Shown here: in pieces, positions 1 to 7,081 of the stretch
Position numbering within the stretch: position 1 is the first letter of the stretch
Layout: each line of letters opens with the position of its first letter
Assembly (NCBI GenBank): GCA_964508865.1
Contig: CAZDVP010000016.1
Location: 1 to 22,978 of the forward strand
Source of the DNA: UBA3263 sp964508865
GTDB lineage: Bacteria > Bacteroidota > Bacteroidia > Bacteroidales > Muribaculaceae
Direction: 5' to 3'
Length of the DNA stretch: 22,978 nt
The notes under the pieces: generated by a model
Databases searched by the model: none
What the model was told of the DNA's origin: nothing
The model's input: the letters and a program-made list of their open reading frames with translations, nothing else
Translations under genes and position numbers: made by a program

Positions 1-64
1 TTTCGCGCAGGTCGCGCTGCGATTTGTTGCCGAAGATTTTGCTGAGAAAAGCGTTGATGTTCAT
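1..64 (-). CDS. secA: Preprotein translocase SecA, N-terminal fragment (cut by window edge)
   Basis: Only the first 21 codons lie in the window; the gene runs off the left edge. The start ATG is at 64-62 and the protein begins MNINAFLSKIFGNKSQRD, which matches the N-terminus I know for Bacteroidetes SecA (FLSKIFGNKSxRD type). SecA is the cytoplasmic ATPase that drives unfolded preproteins through SecYEG. The start is 16 bases after the stop of the upstream phosphatase-like gene on the same strand, with no TAnnTTTG box in that gap, so secA is probably the distal gene of the 2800-to-left-edge operon. Identification rests on a short but characteristic stretch; no ATPase motif can be seen here. 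Confidence 0.8.
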   Translation of the reverse strand, partial: MNINAFLSKIFGNKSQRDLRE

Positions 65-80
65 TTATGGTGGGGTTGTT

Positions 81-1712
81 TTATTGTTCTGAATTAGGGG
101 CGGGAAAGAGTTCTGACAGCGGGGGTTGGGCCGCGGCGTTCGGCGAGCGGATGCGCAAAACGCGCGCAACCGTGGGCGCTATGCGGCGCGCATCGACCTC
201 GGAGGTTAGCCGCGCCGAAGGCAAATGGCCGGGGGCATAGATTATCACCGGGGCCACCGATGCCGACGAGCGAATGGTTGTGCGGCCGGGGTTATGGGGC
301 TCGGCAAAGTCGTTGACAACGACCCAGCCGGGAATTACTTCAACGAAGAGGTCGGGCGCCGAGGCAACTATGGTGTTGCGGCGCTGCGAGGCGGGGCGGC
401 GTCCTTCGAGAATGTCGTCGAGAGTGTAGGCGTTGGCAACTCCGGTCATGCGCATCAGGAACTTGGCGGCATCGTTGCGCAGGTCCTCGAGGTTTATGTT
501 ATGGGAGTCAATGAGTTTGCGGTTGAGGTAGAAACCGCCGCGGTCGTAGTCGGTGACCCATTCGCCATTGCCGTGGCGGGCAATGAGATACATGTTGAGC
601 AGCGACAGGGCCTTGCGAGGCGAGAATTCGCCGGTGTTGAGCTGCCATTTCGAGTCGTCGGGCTCGGTTGAAGCGGGCGCGGGCGTTCCGGCCAGCAGAA
701 CCATTGTCGGGCCGGCGGCTTCGGCGGCGCGGAGCAGACGGGCCACCTCGCGGTCGAGCTTGAGGTAGGCGTCCATGGTTTCGAGGCGGGCGCCGGTGTC
801 GGTGCTGCCGGCAAAGGGAGCCACAGTGTAGCCCACCGAGAGCATATCCATTGCGTCGCGTGCGCCCAGGCGCATGGTGCGGATATATTCCTCGGCCATG
901 TCTGTAACCTCATGGTTGGCGGGCGGGGCGGTTTTCAGGTCGGCGAACTTGTTTTGGCCGCTGAAGGTGTGGCGGAACGGATAGTAGCGCTTATGGGCGG
1001 GCAGGGCCGGATAGGAAGCAACGTCGAGGCTCGGCGACCAGCAAATCGTGTCGATTCGGTTGGCCAGCGGCTGCGAGAAGTTGCGGGCGGTTATGGCCGT
1101 GGGCACTTCGCGGTAGTAGGTCGTGGTGGCCCACTGGCCGTTGGCATCGTTGATCCAGAAGGCGGAGTTGCCTGCATGGCCGGCCATTATGATTGCCCGC
1201 GAGGCATCGGGGGCCAGGGCGTGGACATAGCCGGCGCCTCCGCCGTCAATGCGGATTTCGTCGGCCAGGGTTGACACCCGCAACGCGGCGGGCGAGAGGG
1301 TTTCGGTTGTGTAGTTGCCGAGCTGCGAGGGATCGAGCAGCGTTGGCTGGAGCATTTTGCGCTCGAGCGAGTAGGTCGACGCGTCGGCTATGCCGTTGAC
1401 TGCAGGTTCGGCGCCGGTGTAGAGAATGGCCAGCGCGCCGGCGGCGTCGATTCCCGAGCCATAGTCGACCTGGTCGAGCGTAACGCCGTTGGCCATGAGC
1501 TTGTTGAGTCCGTCGGGGCCGAAGTAGCCGCCAAGCAGTTCGAGATAGTCGGAACGTAAACCGTCAACAACGATGCTCAGAACCAGCTGCGGACGCTGGC
1601 GCACGTTGGCGCGCGGCTCCGAGGCCCAACCCTGAACCAGAGTGAGCAGCGTAGCGGCCAGCGCGAGCGTTGGGCCTGAGATTAAGTGTTGCTTTTTAGC
1701 GCGTTTCGACAT
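81..1712 (-). CDS. Exported alkaline-phosphatase-superfamily protein, probable pseudoenzyme
   Basis: A 543-aa protein with a basic N-terminus and hydrophobic signal segment (about residues 9-29), so it is exported. The fold is that of PafA-like phosphatases/phosphodiesterases: VVDGLRSDYL (D50 at the first metal-ligand position), AAGALAILYTG followed by PAVNGI (the nucleophile region), AGHAGNSAFW (about 177-186) and a C-terminal VAPVIIYAPG strand. Most catalytic positions look changed: the nucleophile Thr aligns with D89, the usual DxxxH metal pair falls in APFAGS (P299, S303), the usual DH pair falls in AGTP (G342, T343), the last His before VP falls at V486, and the substrate-binding K-x-R is replaced by D169/S171. 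It is therefore probably inactive as a phosphatase and may be structural or a binding protein. Its start overlaps the preceding DUF4105 gene by 31 bases and secA follows 16 bases later. Alignment was by eye, so single residue assignments may shift by one. Confidence 0.8.
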   Translation of the reverse strand: MSKRAKKQHLISGPTLALAATLLTLVQGWASEPRANVRQRPQLVLSIVVDGLRSDYLELLGGYFGPDGLNKLMANGVTLDQVDYGSGIDAAGALAILYTGAEPAVNGIADASTYSLERKMLQPTLLDPSQLGNYTTETLSPAALRVSTLADEIRIDGGGAGYVHALAPDASRAIIMAGHAGNSAFWINDANGQWATTTYYREVPTAITARNFSQPLANRIDTICWSPSLDVASYPALPAHKRYYPFRHTFSGQNKFADLKTAPPANHEVTDMAEEYIRTMRLGARDAMDMLSVGYTVAPFAGSTDTGARLETMDAYLKLDREVARLLRAAEAAGPTMVLLAGTPAPASTEPDDSKWQLNTGEFSPRKALSLLNMYLIARHGNGEWVTDYDRGGFYLNRKLIDSHNINLEDLRNDAAKFLMRMTGVANAYTLDDILEGRRPASQRRNTIVASAPDLFVEVIPGWVVVNDFAEPHNPGRTTIRSSASVAPVIIYAPGHLPSARLTSEVDARRIAPTVARVLRIRSPNAAAQPPLSELFPAPNSEQ

Positions 1713-2800
1713 TTCAATATGTTGGCAATGCTGCGCACGGCGTCGGCGGCTATGAGGGGCCAGAAGGCCGCGTTCATGGCGCGCCCCAAAACGGGGGCCG
1801 CAACAGCTAATGCTATCAAGAGTGCAAAGTTAACAAAAAAATACCACATTTCGGCCTTTTTTGCCTTTTTTATCCATGGCAAAATCGCGCCGAGCACGCA
1901 AAACGGGTTCAGCCAGAGCAGCAGCAGGTTAGGCGACGAGGCTTCATGGGTTGAAACGAACACCAGAAAGGTGATTACCAGCCCGGCCAGAAAGAGCATG
2001 CCAAAGTAGATTGAGTCGAAAATGCGTCCGCCCTTAGAGAAGCTGACAATCAGCGAAATGGCGAAGATGTAGAGCCCGACGGCCAGCGGCGTCAGCGGCC
2101 AGGGAGTCGGGCGGGGCAGGGCGGTTTGCTCGCCGTGGGCAATCGTTTCCGTTACCACTCCGGCGGCGGGAAGTTGCTCCATGAGTTCCACCGGGGCGAA
2201 GGCTGCCTCGGCTTTTGAAATCGGGCGGTCGAGGCCGCGGCCCAGCGCAAGGTCGATTCCGAACTGATACCAGGGGTAGAGCCGGTGGTAGCGCTCCATT
2301 TCGGCGCGGAAAGTTGAGTTGGCCGGCTCGCGCGAGAGCAGGGGGCTACCGGCGGCCTGCTCGATAACGGCCAGCGGGCGGGTCGCGCAATTGTCGAGCA
2401 CGTAGTTATAGCGATAAACCTTGTTTTCGGGCCGCAGGTTGATTGACACCAGGTCGATTACCCGCTGAACCTGAGCGGAATCCAGGTCGAGAACCTGCTC
2501 TACCACCTGGCGGCCCTCGTTGCGATATGAGTCGAAGAAGAATTCGGTCGGGTAGGCCCAACATTCATAGTCGGTTTGGCCGCTTACAAAGCGGTAAACA
2601 AAGTTCGGGGAATTGAAGTCAAACACGCCCCAGTTAACCACCAGGTCGCTGCCGCGGTCGTCGCGTACGCGCAGCCCGGTGTGGCCTTCGAGCTGGTAGA
2701 TTTCGGTGCCGGGCAGGGCTGTGAGCAGACTCACAACGGTTTCCGCGCGGCCGGTCAGGGCCAGCGCCGCGATTGCCAGAATCAAAACAATCCGTTTCAT
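1682..2800 (-). CDS. lnb: DUF4105 / Lnb-family lipoprotein N-acyltransferase
   Basis: A 372-aa protein: signal peptide (residues 1-19, ending GRA), a DUF4105 periplasmic domain (about 20-215), then four or so hydrophobic segments (about 238-365) making an inner-membrane anchor. The diagnostic residues are present: H40 in EGHTGLRV and C138 in LDNCATRP, the likely catalytic His/Cys pair. DUF4105 proteins with this layout include Lnb, reported in Bacteroides as the enzyme that N-acylates the lipid-modified cysteine of lipoproteins in bacteria lacking Lnt. This window encodes several lipoproteins (imelysin, di-heme protein, spanin-like protein) that would be substrates. It is the first gene of an operon with the phosphatase-like protein and secA. 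A TACCTTTG box ends five bases before the ATG, so the mRNA may be leaderless. Family assignment is firm; the enzyme role is inferred from family. Confidence 0.83.
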   Translation of the reverse strand: MKRIVLILAIAALALTGRAETVVSLLTALPGTEIYQLEGHTGLRVRDDRGSDLVVNWGVFDFNSPNFVYRFVSGQTDYECWAYPTEFFFDSYRNEGRQVVEQVLDLDSAQVQRVIDLVSINLRPENKVYRYNYVLDNCATRPLAVIEQAAGSPLLSREPANSTFRAEMERYHRLYPWYQFGIDLALGRGLDRPISKAEAAFAPVELMEQLPAAGVVTETIAHGEQTALPRPTPWPLTPLAVGLYIFAISLIVSFSKGGRIFDSIYFGMLFLAGLVITFLVFVSTHEASSPNLLLLWLNPFCVLGAILPWIKKAKKAEMWYFFVNFALLIALAVAAPVLGRAMNAAFWPLIAADAVRSIANILKCRNALKSNT

Positions 2801-2805
2801 GGCTG

Positions 2806-2813
2806 CAAAGGTA
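2806..2813 (-). promoter_or_regulatory. -7 promoter box of the lnb-secA operon
   Basis: Read on the minus strand the sequence is TACCTTTG, a perfect match to the Bacteroidetes -7 consensus TAnnTTTG. Only five bases separate it from the ATG at 2800, so transcription would begin at or within a base or two of the start codon. I see no clear TTTG -33 element 19-21 bases upstream; that position falls at the edge of the terminator hairpin at 2834-2870. Confidence 0.6.
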
Positions 2814-2833
2814 GCAATAAATTTTAATAAAAT

Positions 2834-2870
2834 CAGTCCGGTCAGACCAATTAAATCGGACTGACCGGAC
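2834..2870 (-). terminator. Rho-independent-type terminator of the sialidase gene
   Basis: Inverted repeat: GTCCGGTCAG (2836-2845) pairs with CTGACCGGAC (2861-2870); beyond an A/A mismatch two more pairs close a nine-base loop. On the minus strand the hairpin is followed by TGATTTTATTAAAATTT, a U-rich tail, 30 bases after the sialidase stop codon. A second, mutually exclusive pairing exists: CAGTCCG (2834-2840) with CGGACTG (2857-2863). The hairpin separates sialidase transcription from the lnb operon. Confidence 0.75.
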
Positions 2871-2899
2871 CAAAGTTAAAATTTCGAAGGGAATGTTGC

Positions 2900-5800
2900 T
2901 CAGAGAACCACCTTGCGGCCTTCGGGAGTGATGAAGATGCCGCGTTTGGGGTTGACCACTGCGCGACCCTGGAGGTCGAAGTAGCGGGCAGGACGGCCGT
3001 TAGCCTTGATTTCGCTGATGGAAACTTGGCCGAAGGGCTGGTTCTTTTCGTAGTCGAACTCGTAGGTGTCGGTTTCGGGCATGGTAGGCTCGGGAACTTC
3101 GTAGCCGGCGGGGGCGTCGATCAGTTCCATGTACCAGCGCGAAGCAATGGCGCCGGTGGTCCAGGTAACGATTTTGCGGCCTGCGTCGAGGTGCATTGCC
3201 GAGTAGGTGCCGCCGTTGGTGGAGCTGACAACCGAGTGGCCGGAGGCGACGCTGCTGACGAAGTATTCGCCGGCGTTGGCTTCGGTGTCGGCCATGGTGA
3301 ACTGAGTGCTTGCGGCAGAGGGAGCTACGGCAACGTATTTGTTGTGTTCCTTGTTGAGGAACTTGAAGGCGCCTTCGGTTTCAGCGGTTTTGGCAACGAA
3401 AATCGAGGAGTTGTCTTCGGCCTCGGTCGAGGTCATCTTGGTGCCGTCGGAAGCCATGAAAATGGGGTTGGTGAACGAGGCATAATGGCCGTCGTGGGCC
3501 GAAGTGAGGCGGTAGCCGCCTTCGGCAACCACCTGCATCAGGCCGTTGCCTTCATATTCGAGCTTGTTGGCTGCAACGTAGGTGCGGTAGGAGGGGACTG
3601 CGGCATAGCTTTCAACAGCCTGGTCGAAGAGCTCTTTGGAGCGGATGGGCTGGCCAACGTATTTCGATTCGAAATCGTCGTTTTCGGCGCGGTAGTCGAG
3701 CAACTGGCGGGTCATTTCAATAGCAACCTTGTTGCCCTTGTCTTCGCTGTAGGTGTAGCGTCCGTCGGTGATTTCTTCGAGGGCCAGGTCGAGGTAGCAG
3801 CCGGAAATCGGCGAACCTTCTTCCCAGAAGAACGCGAGCTTGTTGTTAGCCTGCCAGGCCATGGTCGAGTAGACCGATGCGCCCGACGAGATGCGGTAGC
3901 GGCCATCGAAGCTGGTGAAGCAATCGGGGGTTGCGAAGTCGGTTCCGGAGCGGAGGGCCTTGTAGGCGATGCTGACGTAGTTGCGGCCACCGCCGTAGGG
4001 GAAGGATTGCAGAGCCAGGTAGATCTGCTCGTTGGTTTCGTTGTCGACAACGGGGAGAATCATGATTTCACCGTCGCAGGCGTTGACGGTGCCGAAGCCC
4101 ATGTCGGTGAGCACAGCGTCCATCCAGTGGCCTTCGGCCTTGGTGGCATTGGTGTAGCGGAAAATGTTGAAGTTGCGGTTGCCGGTGCGGCAGCGGCCGG
4201 CAATCATAACGGAACCGTCGGGGAGTTCTTCGGCCTTACATTCGTCGCCGCGGCCAATCATTACGGGGCAAACGTCGGTGCCGCCCAGAACGTTCCAGTT
4301 CTTGCCGAAGTCGTCGGAGTAGAGCACCCAGTTGCGGGTGGTGGCGCTGTTGCCGTCGTTTTGCGAGGCCATTACGGCATAAACGCGGTAGTAATCGCCA
4401 ACCTTAACGTAGCGGCTCTGCATGATGCGGCCCGAGCCGATGAAGTGGGAGTCGATTTTGCCGTAGACGGGTTCGCCGTTGAAGAGGTCGAGCAGGTCGT
4501 AGGTGATGCGCTCGGGGTCGCTCCAGGTCTGGCCGCCGTCTTCGGAGAACCAGCGCACGCACTGGTTAGGCTTGTCGTAGCGGCCGCTCCAGAGGCTGGT
4601 GGGACCGCCAACGGCCATGAGCAGCAGCTTGCCGCTTTCGCGGTCGGCAACGAGGGCGGCATCGCCGAAGGCATAGTTCCAGTATTTGTTGGGGTCCTGT
4701 TGAGCCTGGGCAATGGGGAGTTTATCGCGGAAAATCGAGTCGGGGGGAGTGGTAACGGCTACGCCCTGGGCGTTGCGCAGGTAGTCGGGTTCGGTCCAGG
4801 TCTGGCCGTTGTCGTCGGAAGTTACAATCTGCAGCGAAATGTTGCCGCTGAAGCCGATGTCGCTGCCATGGTGGCGATAGTCGAAAATGGCAACGAGGCG
4901 GCCGGCGTGTTCGCCTTCAAAAACGCGGGCAATTGCGGGGATGCGGCGTTCAACACCCTGGTGGGGGAAGAGCTTGATGCCGGCGCGGGTGTTGCTGGGA
5001 ATCAGCGAGCGGCGAACGGTTACGTAGCAGTCGCTCATGATCATGCCTTTGCCATTGATTGAGTTCTGAACGAAGCTGGCCATGCGGGTGTCGTCGAAGC
5101 CTTCGGCGCTGATGCGGGTGTTGTGGGTGGTGAGGGTAACTGCTGAGCCGCCGTTGGGGGTAACGGTGGTTGTTGCGTCATATTCGCCGTTGGTTCTGGC
5201 CAGGAAGGAGTAGGAGTAAATGCTGTTGCCGATGCCGGCCGAGAAGTTCCAGGTGAAGTTGCCGTTGGAGCCGTTAGAGCCGGATTCGAGCTGGAAGTCG
5301 CCGTTGCGGTTGGCAGCATCTTGAGGGTTCTCCGTGGTTGTCATGTTGTTCGACGAGCCGGAGAAGATAACAGTGGGTTCAGAGTTGGAAATCCACTGGC
5401 CCTGCCATGCGTTGTTGTTGACATTGCCGTCGGTGCGCTTGATAGTGCCTTCGCTGACTTTAACGGCGGCGAACTTCTGGGCGAACATCGGGGTTACGGC
5501 GGCGCCGTTGACGGTCAGGGCGGTTGCGGTCAGGTTTGCACCGGCAACGGGGGCTGCCACGCCTGCTGCTTTGTTGTAGAGAACGTAGCCGTTGTCGGTC
5601 TTTACGGCGCAGAAGAGATACTCGTCGTTATAGGCCGATTCGGCGTTGCTGCCTGCGTCGGCCAGGGTTGCGCCGGTCAGGTAGCTTTTGCCGTCCATGA
5701 GGTGATACCAGGTAGTGAAGGTGTTGAAGCGGCCGTTGACAATGTTGGTCGGAGCCAGCAGGCAGTTTGCGTCGGCTTCAGGGGCGGGGTCAACCACCAG

Positions 5801-6331
5801 AGCGGGATCGTCGGGCGACGCCGGGCTCAAGGTTACCTTGAAGTCATTGAAAACGACTGCGTTGTTGGGGCCTTCGAGAATAATGGAGGCGGGAGTGTCT
5901 TTGGTCAGGGTTTCGCTGACAACGGCATCGTTGCCGGCGGAAGCGGTAGTTGCGGTGCCGTTATGGGTAATGGTGTTGGAAGCGCCGGTGCCTACCGAAG
6001 CGGTGAAGGAGTAGGAGGAAATATACCAGCCTTCGCCAAAGGAGAAGTTGAAGGTGCATTTATGGGAAGAACCTGCATGAATGGTGAGGGGGCCTTCGTT
6101 AATTTTGGAGTCGAACTTGATGTTGTTTTGGGCAACGTCGATAACCAGACCGGTTTTGTCGTCGGTTGAAGTCCAACGGCTTTTGAAAGTACTACCTGAG
6201 CCGGACAGAGTGCCGGTGGAGTAGTCTACCGTAATGGTTACGGGGTCGTCGGTGAGTTCAGGCACTACTGCAGCGACGGCCGATGCGGGCATGATTGCTG
6301 CCAGCAAGAGAGCTTTGGTAAAAAATCGCAT
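2900..6331 (-). CDS. Secreted multidomain exo-alpha-sialidase (GH33)
   Basis: A 1143-aa exported sialidase that would release terminal sialic acid from mucin-type glycans. Signal peptide residues 1-20 (ASAVA-AV). Residues 28-170 and 350-440 look like two copies of one beta-sandwich-type module; 190-330 and 915-1073 look like related carbohydrate-binding (beta-trefoil-like) regions. The GH33 propeller is about 445-855: RIP motif with R463, acid/base region DYRHHGSDIG (D491), E697, R713 (ELPDG...AGR), R783 (GGRN) and nucleophile Y821 (SVYSTM), so the catalytic set looks complete. Asp boxes lie at 505-512, 596-603 and 672-679 (SxDxGxxW). The C-terminus (1113-1143, RYFDLQGRAVV...GIFI) is the tail common on exported Prevotella/Bacteroidales proteins. 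At 1143 aa it is about twice the length of simple Bacteroides NanH enzymes. It stands alone, with no nan catabolic genes nearby, and is divergent from the lysis-type cassette. Confidence 0.93.
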   Translation of the reverse strand: MRFFTKALLLAAIMPASAVAAVVPELTDDPVTITVDYSTGTLSGSGSTFKSRWTSTDDKTGLVIDVAQNNIKFDSKINEGPLTIHAGSSHKCTFNFSFGEGWYISSYSFTASVGTGASNTITHNGTATTASAGNDAVVSETLTKDTPASIILEGPNNAVVFNDFKVTLSPASPDDPALVVDPAPEADANCLLAPTNIVNGRFNTFTTWYHLMDGKSYLTGATLADAGSNAESAYNDEYLFCAVKTDNGYVLYNKAAGVAAPVAGANLTATALTVNGAAVTPMFAQKFAAVKVSEGTIKRTDGNVNNNAWQGQWISNSEPTVIFSGSSNNMTTTENPQDAANRNGDFQLESGSNGSNGNFTWNFSAGIGNSIYSYSFLARTNGEYDATTTVTPNGGSAVTLTTHNTRISAEGFDDTRMASFVQNSINGKGMIMSDCYVTVRRSLIPSNTRAGIKLFPHQGVERRIPAIARVFEGEHAGRLVAIFDYRHHGSDIGFSGNISLQIVTSDDNGQTWTEPDYLRNAQGVAVTTPPDSIFRDKLPIAQAQQDPNKYWNYAFGDAALVADRESGKLLLMAVGGPTSLWSGRYDKPNQCVRWFSEDGGQTWSDPERITYDLLDLFNGEPVYGKIDSHFIGSGRIMQSRYVKVGDYYRVYAVMASQNDGNSATTRNWVLYSDDFGKNWNVLGGTDVCPVMIGRGDECKAEELPDGSVMIAGRCRTGNRNFNIFRYTNATKAEGHWMDAVLTDMGFGTVNACDGEIMILPVVDNETNEQIYLALQSFPYGGGRNYVSIAYKALRSGTDFATPDCFTSFDGRYRISSGASVYSTMAWQANNKLAFFWEEGSPISGCYLDLALEEITDGRYTYSEDKGNKVAIEMTRQLLDYRAENDDFESKYVGQPIRSKELFDQAVESYAAVPSYRTYVAANKLEYEGNGLMQVVAEGGYRLTSAHDGHYASFTNPIFMASDGTKMTSTEAEDNSSIFVAKTAETEGAFKFLNKEHNKYVAVAPSAASTQFTMADTEANAGEYFVSSVASGHSVVSSTNGGTYSAMHLDAGRKIVTWTTGAIASRWYMELIDAPAGYEVPEPTMPETDTYEFDYEKNQPFGQVSISEIKANGRPARYFDLQGRAVVNPKRGIFITPEGRKVVL

Positions 6332-6365
6332 GAATGATATAAAATTGGTAAGTGAATAGATGCGA

Positions 6366-6398
6366 CAAATTTACGCATAAATAATCAATTACGCAAAA
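6366..6398 (-). promoter_or_regulatory. Promoter of the sialidase gene
   Basis: On the minus strand: -33 element TTTTTG (about 6394-6399), 20-base spacer, then -7 box TAAATTTG (6366-6373). Both match the Bacteroidetes consensus. The expected start of transcription near 6359 leaves a leader of about 28 bases before the ATG at 6331. Confidence 0.75.
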
Positions 6399-6442
6399 AG
6401 TCGGTCAAAAAATTTCTACGGTCCGCGGCTGCATGGGGATTC

Positions 6443-6450
6443 TAACTTTG
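6443..6450 (+). promoter_or_regulatory. -7 promoter box of the lysis-type cassette
   Basis: TAACTTTG is a perfect -7 consensus and ends five bases before the ATG at 6456, predicting a leaderless or nearly leaderless transcript. I find no TTTG-like -33 element 19-21 bases upstream (that stretch reads GGTCCGCGG), so the promoter may be weak alone and depend on an activator or another sigma factor. It lies in a 124-base divergent region shared with the sialidase promoter. Confidence 0.6.
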
Positions 6451-6455
6451 CGCTC

Positions 6456-6656
6456 ATGAAACGAAAATTTGAAAATTTGCAGCTTTGGGCTGCCGTGGCG
6501 GTCGTTGCCGTTGGGTGCGGACTGCTTGTTGCGGGATTCATTGTGAATCCTCCGGGCCAGATTCATCAGTCGGTACTGGTTGGGTTTGGCGAGTGTTTGA
6601 CTTTTGCCGGGTCGCTGCTCGGCATTGATTACCGTTATCGCCGAAATGACAAATAG
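6456..6656 (+). CDS. Small two-TM holin-like membrane protein
   Basis: A 66-aa protein with two hydrophobic segments (about residues 10-31 and 39-57) joined by a short NPPGQIHQ turn, a basic N-terminus (KRK) and a basic tail (RYRRNDK). That is the N-in/C-in layout of small class II holins, which assemble in the inner membrane and release endolysin to the periplasm. The pattern 'PPxGxIHxSVLxxFGExxTFAGxLxGIDY' recurs, from memory, in short Bacteroidetes proteins encoded just upstream of lysozymes in phage-like modules. The stop is two bases before the lysozyme start, so the genes are co-transcribed. The start at 6456 is fixed by the promoter box five bases upstream. The holin role is inferred from topology and context. 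Confidence 0.72.
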   Translation: MKRKFENLQLWAAVAVVAVGCGLLVAGFIVNPPGQIHQSVLVGFGECLTFAGSLLGIDYRYRRNDK

Positions 6657-6658
6657 TT

Positions 6659-7081
6659 ATGGAAAAAGCAATTGAGTTAATCAAGGAGTTCGAGGGGCTG
6701 CGTCTGCAGGCCTATAAATGTGCCGCCGGGGTCTGGACCATTGGCTGGGGGCACACGTCGGGAATCCGGCAGGGAATGACCATCAGCGCCGCCCATGCCG
6801 AGGAGCTGCTGCGGGCCGACGTCGAATCGGTTATCCGCCGGCTGCAGCTCAGCCGATTCGGCGCCAACCGGCGCGCGGCGCTGGCGAGCCTTGCGTTCAA
6901 CGTTGGGGTCGGCGCGGTTGAGCGCTCAACCCTCTGGCGCAAGGTGCTGGCCAATCCGGCCGACGAGTCGATAGCCAACGAGTTCAGGCGCTGGAAATAT
7001 GCCGGCGGCAAGGTTCAGCCCGGACTGGTGCGCCGCCGCGAGCAGGAGTTGAAAATCTATTTCACCCCCGATGAGCCATGA
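6659..7081 (+). CDS. GH24 phage-type lysozyme (endolysin)
   Basis: A 140-aa muramidase that would cut the MurNAc-GlcNAc backbone of peptidoglycan. The GH24 active site is near the N-terminus: EFEGLRLQAY (E12), KCAAGVWTIGWGHT (C21, T27), so the triad is E-x8-C-x5-T. Cys replaces the Asp of T4 lysozyme, as in the P1 Lyz and P21 R endolysins. C21 is the only cysteine, so there is no partner for the disulfide cage used by P1 Lyz. ALASLAFNVG (about 75-84) and GLVRRREQELKIY (near 121-133) are the usual later motifs. There is no signal peptide or signal-anchor segment, so the enzyme should stay in the cytoplasm until a holin opens the membrane. Length is normal for the family. The stop overlaps the next start (ATGA), implying translational coupling. 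Confidence 0.92.
   Translation: MEKAIELIKEFEGLRLQAYKCAAGVWTIGWGHTSGIRQGMTISAAHAEELLRADVESVIRRLQLSRFGANRRAALASLAFNVGVGAVERSTLWRKVLANPADESIANEFRRWKYAGGKVQPGLVRRREQELKIYFTPDEP

Noticed and set aside
2900..3000. Sialidase C-terminal tail as a functional type IX secretion signal
   Set aside because: The YFDLQGR...GIFI tail resembles C-terminal segments seen on Prevotella/Bacteroidales proteins, but no type IX secretion genes are in the window and the motif alone does not prove T9SS export.
3026..5062. 678-codon open frame on the plus strand opposite the sialidase
   Set aside because: Its product is low-complexity (Val/Gly/Ala-rich), lacks any motif, and it mirrors the strong codon bias of the sialidase on the other strand; the Asp boxes and catalytic residues show which strand is coding.
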